A DNA stretch of 64,000 nucleotides, taken from Cyclina sinensis (Eukaryota > Mollusca > Bivalvia > Venerida > Veneridae). Where the stretch lies: contig JAAONU010000016.1 of NCBI GenBank assembly GCA_012932295.1, positions 28,705,290 through 28,769,289 on the forward strand. The letters are read 5' to 3'. This document shows, one piece after another, positions 52,850 to 64,000 of the stretch (the first letter of the stretch is position 1; every line of letters starts with the position of its first letter). Below the pieces are notes generated by a model. That model searched no databases and had not been told where the DNA came from. It saw only the letters and a list, made by a program, of their open reading frames with translations. A program made the translations under genes and the position numbers.

Positions 52850-55800
52850 TATTGATTTTCAAGTTTTATTGGGTTTATAGTTATTGTATAACGCCCAAAT
52901 ATTGATCTTTCGTAGGATTTACCGGTCTAGTATATTTCAAACTGTAATACATGGTCTTTATTTTCAAATATGTACATATTGTTGTTATTTTAAATAAGAA
53001 CTTTTGAGCTTAAATCCCTAAACATTTGGGACCTAAAAGGTCTTGACATGTAAGAGTTATTATCATTAATGATAATTATTCATTAAACTTACCCAAATAT
53101 GTCATATGTAGGCCTATTATCATTGTACACATTGATTTTAGCCTTTTTGTTCAAGAAAAATTGGGCCGAAGATAATCAGGTGATACCTGTAGGTAGTTTG
53201 TTGCTGTTGTTTCTTGCAGAATAGTTGACACACGTACAGTCCACTCAGTAAATTAATAGGTGTGTCTGAGTTCAAATATGTCTAAAGTTTTATTCCATAA
53301 CAAGTTTTTATCCTTTCTGTAGGATCGGCTGGTTACGAATTGTCTTTTTTTTAACATGGCTGGGTACAGAATATGCTTTTCGCCTAATCAGGTTGTGTAT
53401 ATGATCTCGCAGCTTCTTTTATGTGTGTGCAGAAAGGATCGATAATAATAACGAACGCTGGGAAATACTGTACCTTTGATCCTATTATAGAAAACCACAA
53501 CCGTTCATAACCACTTGTTGCATTGATTGATCAGCTAAATGAATAATTGTCGTCTGCGAAGCCTTACTGAGTTAATGAATGAAATTTATCACTCATGATA
53601 AAAACAGGTTATGTTGACGGGAAATGAAAAGAAAACATTTTTTGTAGCATGTTATGTTTGATCCTCTGTTACAGCAGCCAAAACTGCAAACATGAAATGC
53701 TTTATGTAATGATCACTGAAAATGCTGAGAGAACGCGATGATGGAAAATTAGGCATATCTGGCCGATTTTGTATTCTAGGTGTGATATGTGCCGACTACA
53801 TGTAATTTCAAGACCCCATGTCCACGTACAGTCAGTTCAATATAGAGTCCTTCATTGTTGCGTATTTTGCACCTCTAAATGTTAGCAGACAACATTTTTG
53901 GGGGCAAAAGTTGGACAAAAGTTAGCATCTGTACTGCTTCATTTAACTTCTTGTATTATCTCGTTCATTAAATATGAGTTGCTTCTTCTAGGTTACAAAA
54001 CTGATACTATCTCCTCTCACATATTTACACCCATGAAATCATCAAGACAACGCTCTCTATTATAATTAGTCGCGTCATTTGTTATAATAGATGTGTATTA
54101 CAGCATGTACCATTGTAAAAACGCTTCTCATTTTCGAAAAAATGCGCATGTTTCACTTCCGTTTATGCCTAATAAAACAATGCTGATGTTAACTCGGAAG
54201 TTATCATATATAGAAGGCCGAGTTAAACGACCGGCATTGTATCTGGCAACTTACCTTGTCATTCTGTGCATTTAATAATTACATTTACTTTTTTATTCCT
54301 TTCAGCCACTGCGTTGAATTCGTCCGATTTTTTTTCTCGTAGCTAACTGGGACCTAATATGTTTTTCCCAGTAGCTTAGTCAAAATATCTCGAAATTAGA
54401 CAAAAGCTTAGTGAAGAAAAAAAAAAGGCACGAGAAATTTTCTAAACTAAAACCAAACGAGTAAAATTCGAAACTAAGCGGTCTTCGAACGGACTAAAGA
54501 CATGTCCTCTGTAGGTCTCTAAGCTAAACTTTGTATGACACAAAAGGTTTTTTTTTTCTGAACAAAAAGTTTTTCTATGCACAAACAGAGCTTCAACTGT
54601 ATTTCTTGTGTGTATTGTTTTCTGTACAAGACTTCTATTTTTTTTATTTACTTTCTTTTATTTTGTTGTAGTAGTAGTAGTTGTTGTTATATATTTTTTC
54701 ATGAAGCTCACAGACTGACTTGCACAATGTTTGTAAACGATAGTGAAGTAACCGGAGATACAATACCACCGGAAAGACAGAAAATTAATAGCTTTTTGTC
54801 TAATAATTGATAAACTCACTAGTTTTGTATAGAATCAATACACGAAATATTCAGTAAGTCAGTTTTTTTGTAAATATTTGATGCACAGAAAAAGAGACTT
54901 GATTAAAATATCTATTCAAAAATTGTTTCACAAAAATAGAAACAAAAACACATCGCGTTCTCGGCAGCCAGCTGTCTTGCATTTTGCTTGAACAACAGAA
55001 ACATCAACAATATGAAATTCAAATGAGTAATAAGTTCTGTGTACTGGCAACAATGGTTTCTTGCCTCTCCGACCACTGCAGACCATGATCTTCCTGTAAA
55101 AGCGACTGACTCACCGATCGGTCGACAAAGCATAAAAAAAGAAATGTCTATACCTACAGAAGTTCTAGTTGTAATTGTGAAGAACATCTAAATTAAGTTA
55201 CCGTCTCACTTTTTTACCAAAAAAATGATGATAAAAAAAATTGCACCCTTTTATCGAATAAAAAATTACCCTGTTAGTCTATGTTATAATTTGAAATTTG
55301 TTACGATGGATTTTAAAAGTCGCCTTAGGTTTACTGATCGAAAGGGCACGGGTTCGAATCATGTTAAAATCTCTTTTTCTCTTTTGTTTTCATGCTATAT
55401 GGAAGCATACAATTATGATTTTACATAGTATATCAGTTTCCCTTTAATTTTAAAGAAAAGCATTAAAAATTAAAATCTACGGTGTGTCAGTAAATCCCAC
55501 TATAAATAAATAAATAAATAGAAATGGATCATTTAGATTAAGTTAAATGAAAAGGATCCATCTTTCTTTTTTTTCTTTTTTTTCAATGCCTGATAAATAG
55601 TTTTCAAAAAAAATTATGAACGACGTATAGAATCGTTTTCTCTCTCTCTTCTGTAATATTTATCCAGGCAATAAATGGGAGGGAAATTTGACGTCATAAA
55701 ATTTATTTTGGCGTTTTCTTTTTTTTCTGCTATAAACATAGCGTGACTACAAAACATCAGAAAGTTACGAAAAATTATTCCATATGCGACTAAGGCGTTC

Positions 55801-57337
55801 AATACTGCTTTTGTTTTTAGACATGTCTGCATTTTTTTTTTAATTTTCAAATGTAATTTTTTAGCTGCTTTTGAAAGAGACGTTTACTTGTGTCACTTTT
55901 TAAGTTATAAAACAAACTTTGAAAGTATTCGGTTAATGCAAGAACTACACAGTGTCGAACATTTTCACTCCAGATATAGTTATTAAGATGACACGGGCTA
56001 GGGGTTTTGATGAAAGATTAACAACGGGCTTTACCGTTTAATGTTAGCCGACAGATATTTGTCCATGGGGAAAACAAGGTGTAATATTACCAATTGTTAA
56101 AATGTCAAGAGAGTAAATGTTAATGGCCACGCCCTGCGTGTGTTACCTCTGTGGTCATTACTGTGACCGGGTAGTCTAAATCACACCAACACATCGGCTT
56201 TTATATATATTTTCTAAATATACAACAATGTGGTTGTTGTTGTCTTTTCTGAATATGGAGAGAAAAGCGAGCGTGAAACAGTTTGATTTGCGGGTTAATT
56301 ATAAAGTTCTGTTGTTCTGATTACCCAAGACGGCGTTTTGCTTACGGGGCCATTCCATGGGTAAACTGAGAAACTGGTCGGAAATAAAAAATGAGAAAAA
56401 ATGTTAACATGTTGTACATAATGTTTTGAACAGAAGAGCGTGTTTTCAAGTAATGTGTGTACAAGGTAGTAATAATATCAATATTATTCGATTTATTTAT
56501 TTATTTTATTTTTTTGTGAGGCCGTGGCATGGCAGTGTACACTTGGGTTATAAATTCACATCGTGATTATTTAAGCGAAAGTAATTCCCAAGCGGTAGTT
56601 TTTCCGCTAATTTTCTGCGTCGTATATTGAGGTAAAAATACCCCCGCTGTTGAACAAATAACTTTTTAATATACATCGGGAGGTAACTGTTGTGTTAAAT
56701 GATCCAAGACCGAAGCAGGGAGATGTCCTGTGATAAAACAGGTTTTTAAAATACGATATGAAACGGAGTATGATATTTTATAATGCATTGAGAGAGACAT
56801 GTAGATAGACAAAAGGACAAACCGACGGATAGACGGACGGATTAGCATTTTAGTGTTTATGTGATTATTCCTACACCATGTAGACGCACATTGAAAAAAA
56901 ACGTAATGAATTTATGAATATATTTCACGACATTTACATAACTATATGATTTGCTAATGTAACATGTCGGCAAGTTCAAAAGAAAAATATTTCAGTCGAA
57001 TGCCGTTTAATTTATTTTAACTCATGCCCATTCATAAGTACAGTTGCAATGGTTCGTGGGTGTGGTACAATCAAGTTAACAGCGCACATCTCAACATTGC
57101 TCGTCTAACAGTTTCGTTGATAAGGGCAACGTTGGTTGTTCTGTCAACATTCTTTCGTAAATTGCCTCCTTAATTAGTTAGGATTGAGTCTTCCAATGAA
57201 ATGCTGAGGTAGAACCACGGAGTCCTAAACCGTGGGTCGCGGTTCGATTTTATTAAACTTTGACTTTAAAGGAGTTCACTAATGACAATAAAATAAAAAT
57301 AATTCTGCTTAATTCTGTGCAGAACTAACATATTTTA
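52850..57337. other. Gene-poor stretch
   Basis: Only short frames and AT-rich DNA. (TAAA)n lies at 55503-55520. Isolated B-box-like words, GGGTTCGAATC near 55350 and GGTTCGATTT near 57240, may be SINE fragments. No exon is supportable. Confidence 0.45.
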
Positions 57338-58750
57338 AAAACAAGAGGGCCATGATGGCCCTGGATCGCTCACCTGAGTACTTTGGCTGTAGGTTTGCTG
57401 TTAAGCAGTATTTCAATTTTTAATTGAAAATATATAAGTGCCTGCAAACAAAATATGTAAAATATCAGTCAATAAATAAAGGCTCTATGACAGAAAGTAG
57501 AAATATCTATTATAAGCTATGGTGACTTTGACCTTGACCCAGTGACCTCAAACCCTACCCATGGGTAGAGGTCCATGCAAGGAACCTATATATTGAATAT
57601 TAAAGATAATGGTCTATAAATAAAGGCTTTATGAGGAACAGTAGATAAATCTATTTTAGCCTCCGTGACCTTGAACCTAATCTAATAATTTGAAAAAGCT
57701 TGATAAAGCTTGCTTCATGCCAAATTTTAAAATTCTAGGCATTGTGGTTTCAGACAAGACGATTTTTAAAGATTGCCTTTTTTACATATTAAGGGCCCCC
57801 CGGGGCGGGGCCAATTTTGACCCCAGGGCCAACATTTAAACAAAATTGTTAAAGGTTCTTTACACAATACTCAACACCAATTATCTAAGGTCTACACCTA
57901 TTTTTCATTTTTTCCCCATATGACTATATGTAAACCAAGAGAACCCTGGGGCGTGGCCAATCTTGACCCAGGGAACATAATTTGAACAAACATGGTAGAC
58001 ATCCACTAGACAATGCTACATACCAAATATCTAAGTTGTAGGCATTGAGGTTTCCAGTAAGAAGATTTTTAAAGATTGCCTTCTTTACATATTAAGGGCC
58101 CCCGGGGCGGGGACAATTTTGACCCCACGGCCAACATATAAAGAATACTGGTAAAGGTTCTCTACACAATACTCCACACAAAATATCTAAGGTCTAGTCC
58201 TATTAGTTTCGGAGAAAAATGACTTTTAATGTTTTTCCTGTATAACTATATGTAAACCAAGAGAGCCCTGGGACATGGCCAATTTTGACCTAGGGGACAT
58301 AATTTGAACAGACATGGTAGCCATCCACTAGACAATGCTACATACCAAATATCAAAGCTGTAGGCATTGTGGTTTCTGAGAAGAAGATTTTGAAAGATTT
58401 CCTATATAAGTCTATGTAAAATAAAGTGACCCCTGGGGCAAGGCCAATTTTGAACCCAAGGAAATAATTTGAACAATTTTTGTAGAGTTCCATTTGAGGG
58501 TGCTAAATGCCAAATATCTAAGCTCTAGGCCTTGTGGTTTCAGACAAGAAGAATTTCAAAGTTTTTCCTATAAGTTGTCATAACAACCAGAGTTCTTGAT
58601 GGAATTGAATTCTTTGAACAACTTTGGTAGAGCTTCATGCAAGGAACATCCCAGGCAAGTTTCATCAAATTTGGCTTAGAGGTTTCAGAAGAGATGTTGT
58701 TTTAAATGAAATTGTTGACGGTCGACGGACGACGGACAAAGAGCTAAAAA
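57338..58750 (+). mobile_element. Repeat-cored element, copy 6 (same family as copy 5, opposite strand)
   Basis: Starts AAACAAGAGGGCCATGATGG then GGATCGCTCACCTGAG, and ends GACGGACAAAGAGCTAAAAA. It has seven to eight degenerate core units. The terminal hairpin seen in copy 5 is mostly deleted here. Confidence 0.78.
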
Positions 58751-59264
58751 TTCAGTTGAAAACATGTTCGAAATGATGAGTGAAACATATCACTCGTATC
58801 CAGAACCATACCTATACTGCTTATGAATTCGATTAGATAATGATTCGTCTTCAATATAACATCTTCATGACTAGTTCTAACGCCCGTTTCTTGCTTGAAA
58901 TTGTATGCCCCGACAGTTCTATACCATTAATTCAAATAATCTCACTGTAGATCTTCTACATAGGAAATTCTTATCCAGTATGTAGGTCTTTTTACATGAG
59001 CAGTGAGGGTTACGTGGTCACGGACTAGTGAACCTCAAGAAAGTATCAGGGTAGTAAATAATCAAAGCCTCAAAAATGGCATCATTTGTCTCTTTCATCT
59101 CCGTCTGTCGGCAGATTCGTGCAGTCTGCTGGTAGTAGCTGGAAGAGTTAGTACTTTGAATTTACCGCTATTGTAAACAGGTCTTAGCACACTGATAGAG
59201 TTTGAAACAGACCAAACTTTCAAAGAACCTATTTTACGTGTTAGATGTCTTCATGAAAAGATTT

Positions 59265-59396
59265 TCAAATGACAGTTGGCGAATCGTAAACGTTTCAAAA
59301 TATGCTAACGCGTTAGCGACACTTAGCCAGTCAAATGACAGTTGGCGAATCGTAAACATTTCAAAATATGCTAACGCGTTAGCGACACTTAGCCAG
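59265..59396. repeat. 66-bp direct duplication
   Basis: TCAAATGACAGTTGGCGAAT begins at 59265 and again at 59331. The copies differ by about two bases, and each contains the perfect palindrome GCTAACGCGTTAGC. Confidence 0.9.
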
Positions 59397-62300
59397 TTAA
59401 ATGTGACATCCTTGCAAAAATTTCTGTTTACGCGTTTTAAAACAGTTTAAAAACACGGAGTATACTACCCCGAACAACTATTCTTGTGTTGAATCAAGGA
59501 ATTTGATAGCAATTTTCCGCCAGAAGACATAGTATAATTACCAGTTTGTGTCTGTGAAACCATATAATTAGAAGACAATTTCATGTTGTCATGCATATAA
59601 CTGGCTTGTGTACATGAACAAACGCAACAGTGCGAAACTCGTGAAAATTCCTACATTTTTTGAAGTTCGTTATCATTTTGTCTTATTGCATGAATGCGTA
59701 CTAGAACTGAAAGTTCATCGTGTTTCTGTTATAGCTACTTTAGTCCAAGTGTTATCATTTTCTTGCTTTTTTTAAACAACGTCCATGACCCCCGGTACAT
59801 ATTCCGCACAACTACATTATGTACGGTAGATAAATAGAGTGAAACGGAATGGATCGAACGTGGGTTTCCGACGATGTTTTTTAAATAAACGTTTTGAAAT
59901 CCAAATATAAGCAGTCATTTATTCGTAAACTGTCGATATTTTAAATGAAAAAAACTCAGTTAAGTAGCTAAATATATCTGTTTGAGTTATGTGATATTAT
60001 AAAGCTTTCATAGTAAATGCAAAAATATCGGGAAAAATGGCAGATGAGATTAAATATGATATAATGTCTAGCAAATGTCTGTCAGTAGTTTAACAAATGA
60101 ATAAATAATAAGTTTTTGAATGCAGAAATATGAAAACTCACTCGCATAACAAACTTGAAGACTTAACGAGGAAAAAACCAGTTTTTTTATGTGAGACCTC
60201 CCAAATCATCTCACTGACCTAGGAAATGGGTTCGAGCACCTGAAAGACAATACTTTCTGCCGCTGTTGAGGGATATTGATTCTTGGAAATTTTTCACTTT
60301 CGTTAGGGGTCTGGTCGCCGAAAAGATAGCAAGGTAAACGACTCACATATTTGAAAAAAAACAAAAAAAAACACAACAACAACAACATTTTTGGGAGTAT
60401 CAGTAACCGTGAAACGGGAAAAAGTCGAGATTTTTTTAATGGCTCGAAAAATAACATTGGATGAAGCCGTGTCAACTGTACATGTACTTAAATGCGAATC
60501 TACGATATCATTTATTTCAATGTTAAAATAAATTCAGAGATTTTCGTCTCCATGGCAGCAGATGTTAAACATGAACAAGATACATGGTATAATCGATTTG
60601 AAAATTTAATTTGAGGAAAAAGAGTTGGTTATACAATCTGTGCTTAACCGGGTAGAACGCTCGTGAATTGACGGATAATTTCTGATCTAGCACGGGTCTC
60701 CATTACCTGTTAATTATTCAGTACTTAAGAATCATTGAAGCAGTTTCGTATTTTTGAAAGTATACAGTGAATACGGATTTGTATGTGAGTGGATTTTATA
60801 TTTTCAACCCATATTTGAACAGGGTATGTTTTTTTTCTATTTAATTTGAATTTATTTTTAGACCTACTTCGTGATCTTGGCTTGAATAGAATAAGCTTGT
60901 GAAAACAGATCGATGACACAGTTACATGCGATATTATACAGGTAAAAAATATATAGACTGGATATATGCGCAGTATGTTTTTATTAGGTCAAGTCGCAGA
61001 CATGATTAAATCCAAACCAGCGCACATTTAAATTCTATTTTCAAGCCAACCCCACCCTCTGTCCTAAACATTTGGCAGTTTCTTTCCATTAGGATTGGTT
61101 TGTTATACAGAGGAATGCTGAGTCAGTAAACTGCGTGCGTTGAATGGTAAAATTATTGCCCAAAACTGGTAATAAAACTCTTCAGAAATACTAAAATACA
61201 ACATAAAAGCCTTTTCATATAGTCTCACACGAGTTATGATGCTATTGAAATAACAAGAAAAATTCAAATGGACTTGAGTCCATTTGAGTGTACGGTTTTT
61301 TACTGTATTTTTAAGGAACCTTAAATTACAGCACTCAATTTTGTTTGCAGATGCCTAAAAAGAAATTTAATGTATATCTTTAAATTGAAGACCTGTCTGT
61401 TCAGACATATTATAACTAAGGTAATGCACATTTTTTAACAACAACAACAACAACAACAACATATTTGTTGAACCTTTCATTTCCATATATCTCTTGATAT
61501 TAATGGTGATAATTATGATACTGAAACTTGTTTTGTTAAGTAACAAAATAACATGAATTTCATGGAATAACATGCTTGAACAGAATAACAAACATGCTTG
61601 AACAGAATATCAAATATACTTGTAATATCAATGTTGATAATAAACTATGACCATGCTTTGATTACTTTGATATAATTCAACATAAAGACCAGGTGAGACA
61701 CAGTCACTGTCGTAGCAAAGTACGACCGGGAACCAGACAGAATTTTTAATTTTAGATAACTTTTTTCTTCGTGAGCCGAATTCTATTAATTGAAAATATT
61801 AAACATAAACATTTATCATTTTACATCATTTGAAGGCTCTTTAAATTCATATTTTAAAAAATATAAGCAGATTTGGAACTTTTGCTTTTAAAAAAAGAAA
61901 ACTAAACTAATTCATACCTGTCGTTTCAACAATTTTCTAGCAGCTTAGATGCACTAAGTTTAACCATTTACAAACAAAACAGAAAACAGTTTTGACAATT
62001 ATGTTATAAATATGTAAAATATGAGTTTACAGACATTTAAAATGATATAAAATACTTTACTGTTTGATAAAAAAATGACTTTCAAACGGTAATTACAAAA
62101 TTACAATGTTTTGCATTGTTATCAACCGCCATAATTTTGCCAATCTTCAAAAAGTTACCTGTATCTCTTATCAGTTACTTGTTACTATAAATAGATTTCA
62201 AAACAATAACATCCAATGTTCCTACACAATAATACCAGACAGTCACGTGATTCTCTCCGAGGATTTCCGGAATAACACAAGTTCGCAAATTGATTCAACA

Positions 62301-62689
62301 TGTAGCACATCGTAAAAATACGTAATGCTTCGGCAATAATCGGATCTTCTAACAGCCAATCAAAACATAGAATTACATAATATTGGATAACACTAACCCC
62401 GCTCCAATTGTACATATAGGAATATAATACTGGCAATTTTCCGTACAGAAAAAGTAACATGTTACATGATATGAACCGTATGTTAGCTTGTATAGAAAAT
62501 ACAGAGATGGCATTTCAGCTATCAGCTTGCTTGTTTACATTAATCGATATAAATTTTATATCTATGAATATACATGTATTCTACATCTGTCATTAGGTTT
62601 TGGTTTATTTTCAATTTTGGACTGCTTTCTTTCTTTTTCTTGGTGAGCTGCGTCTTTCGGTACGAACCCATTCAAGAATTGTCAGACAT

Positions 62690-62960
62690 TGTGCAGATTG
62701 CATATTCCAGCCGTGTCAGTTCAGGTCAAGGTCACACTCGAAGGTCGTTTGTTTCAGCCTTAAATTTTGTTTCCGCACAATATCTCCTATATCTTTGAAC
62801 CGATTTCCTTTAAACTTGGGTCAAATGTTTAACTCAGTGAGAGGATGTGCAGAAGGCATGGCCAAGACATGTCAGTTCAAGGTCACACTTGAAGGTCTTT
62901 TGCTCGACCCTTTAAAACTTTATATCCGCTCAATATCATGTTTTTCAACAACTTTATTTT
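62690..62960. repeat. 156-bp tandem unit fragment with GGTCA words
   Basis: GTGCAG at 62691 and 62847 begin two similar units. Each contains GTCAGTTCA, AAGGTCACAC and TTGAAGGTC, resembling cores of the interspersed elements. Ends were not found. Confidence 0.6.
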
Positions 62961-63661
62961 TGTATTGTTTTTTTGTGATTGAGTGTATCGAAGGTTCATC
63001 TACATGTTACAAAGGGAATGAAGGCAAACTATCATACATGGAAGAACAGTTTAAATGCACTTTGCTATTTATTATGAAGTTCATCAAAATCATTAAGCTT
63101 ATTGACATTACTAAGTATATATTTATACATTCATTGTATGCAAGATGCAAAACCAAATGTCAACAACAGATTTATCATGTATTATTCAATTATTAATATG
63201 CAGTTTACAGTTAAGATGATATTTCAAATACCCTTATTGTCATTGCAATACTTAAAGCATTCCCACAATCCCAGACTACCTTGAACTTTACTTAACGGTT
63301 TCGGCGGGGGAAATAGCTGTCCTTTGGACCGCCTTGTTCATCCTTATAATAATAATAATAAAAATAAATCAGCATAAAATATATCGGCGAGAGATCAAAA
63401 GGACAATTAAAAACGAATGATGAAATTAGTTTCATAGCATTATTTCTAACACGTACATCAAAAATTTACATTCTGCTGATATGGAGACAGCATTGATTAC
63501 AAATAGAGGGATGATTATCAAAGCAACCGTGGGCCTCGGCATGAACCATCGCCCCTCTCCAGCAGACAATCGTTTAGCGCTTTAAACGCTTTGATTGCGA
63601 TGGTCTTTGTATCCCTTCACTTAGTTTTGCACTATATATGATGTTCTTGTACAGTCTTTAA

Positions 63662-63827
63662 CCCTGAACCTGCTAAATTTTTGGAATGGATTTGCCCAGT
63701 TTTCAATTTGGAACAGTCCATTCAAAGTTTAAGGGATTTCAATATCAAAACACAAAAATGGAGCTACCAACAGTATAGAGCCTGGTCAGACTGCACGGAA
63801 TCACTTTTGGTTCCAGCAGGTTAAGGG
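63662..63827. mobile_element. piggyBac-type MITE
   Basis: 166 bp with terminal inverted repeats CCCTGAACCTGCT and AGCAGGTTAAGGG (12 of 13 pair), flanked on both sides by TTAA (63658-63661 and 63828-63831). TTAA duplication plus a CCC/GGG start is the piggyBac hallmark. Non-coding. Confidence 0.75.
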
Positions 63828-64000
63828 TTAATGAATCATTTCATTAACAAACCTGATGAAGGGATCGATAAAATTGTCTGCTTACGTAAAAGAACAGGAG
63901 TACAGATGGAATTACATTTTCTACGCTTTCACCGCTTCAGATTTAAAAATGTGACTTAAGCCTCTTTATGTTTTAGCAGAATATTAGATATTTGCATATA

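Larger units (their letters stand above)
58751..63661. other. Gene-poor stretch with minor repeats
   Basis: No gene recognised. Contains a 66-bp duplication (59265-59396), an (AAC)n run near 61437-61460, two units of about 156 bp with GGTCAAGGTCACAC (62690-62960) and (ATA)n near 63345-63360. Confidence 0.45.

Overview
This window is eukaryotic nuclear DNA, most likely from a bivalve mollusc and perhaps a heterodont clam. That placement is an inference. It rests on AT-rich intron-containing genes, an adducin tail and a PEX26 gene that are clearly animal, and interspersed elements with internal tandem repeats and hairpin ends of the kind known from bivalves. There is no operon, CRISPR array, rRNA gene or confident tRNA gene. 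Few of the short open frames are real genes, so genes were rebuilt from exon homology, splice sites and phase.

Layout. (1) 1-5.9 kb, plus strand: the last two coding exons of adducin (358-473, 1645-1764) and a long 3' UTR. (2) 6.66-7.39 kb: a repeat-cored element carrying oestrogen-response-like palindromes. (3) 8.29-12.59 kb: a 68-bp tandem array, then a complete five-exon PEX26 gene on the minus strand (9090-12591). (4) 14.1-14.7 kb: an unrecognised 207-codon minus-strand frame. (5) 14.75-19.65 kb: a second interspersed element, a 28-bp satellite and a degenerate compound array. (6) 20.16-45.92 kb, plus strand: a large locus for secreted ShKT-domain protein(s). A TATA box and signal-peptide exon are followed by four ShKT domains and a stop at 31020, another stop-bearing exon at 34367, then histidine-rich exons, a 624-bp mucin-like exon, four more ShKT domains, and stops at 42535 and 45922. 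Every intron is phase 1, and only one signal-peptide exon was found. The locus may be one gene with alternative 3' ends, or fused or tandem duplicates. Its introns hold a Tc1 relic, a nested pair of elements, a 40-bp satellite, a 45-bp array, a 40-bp minisatellite built on a splice donor, and a 35/105-bp higher-order array. (7) 46-64 kb: gene-poor, with a 1.55-kb 21-bp minisatellite, a 575-bp CpG-rich foldback element, two large elements of opposite orientation, a 176-bp inverted repeat and a TTAA-flanked piggyBac-type MITE.

How the parts relate. Adducin (membrane skeleton) and PEX26 (peroxisomal import) are unrelated housekeeping genes. The ShKT locus looks like a lineage-specific secreted protein built by exon duplication. 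The several ends of that locus, with paralogous tail exons, and the shared terminal layout of the interspersed elements are the two most interesting structures. No gene function here has been tested; calls rest on reading the sequence and on known families.
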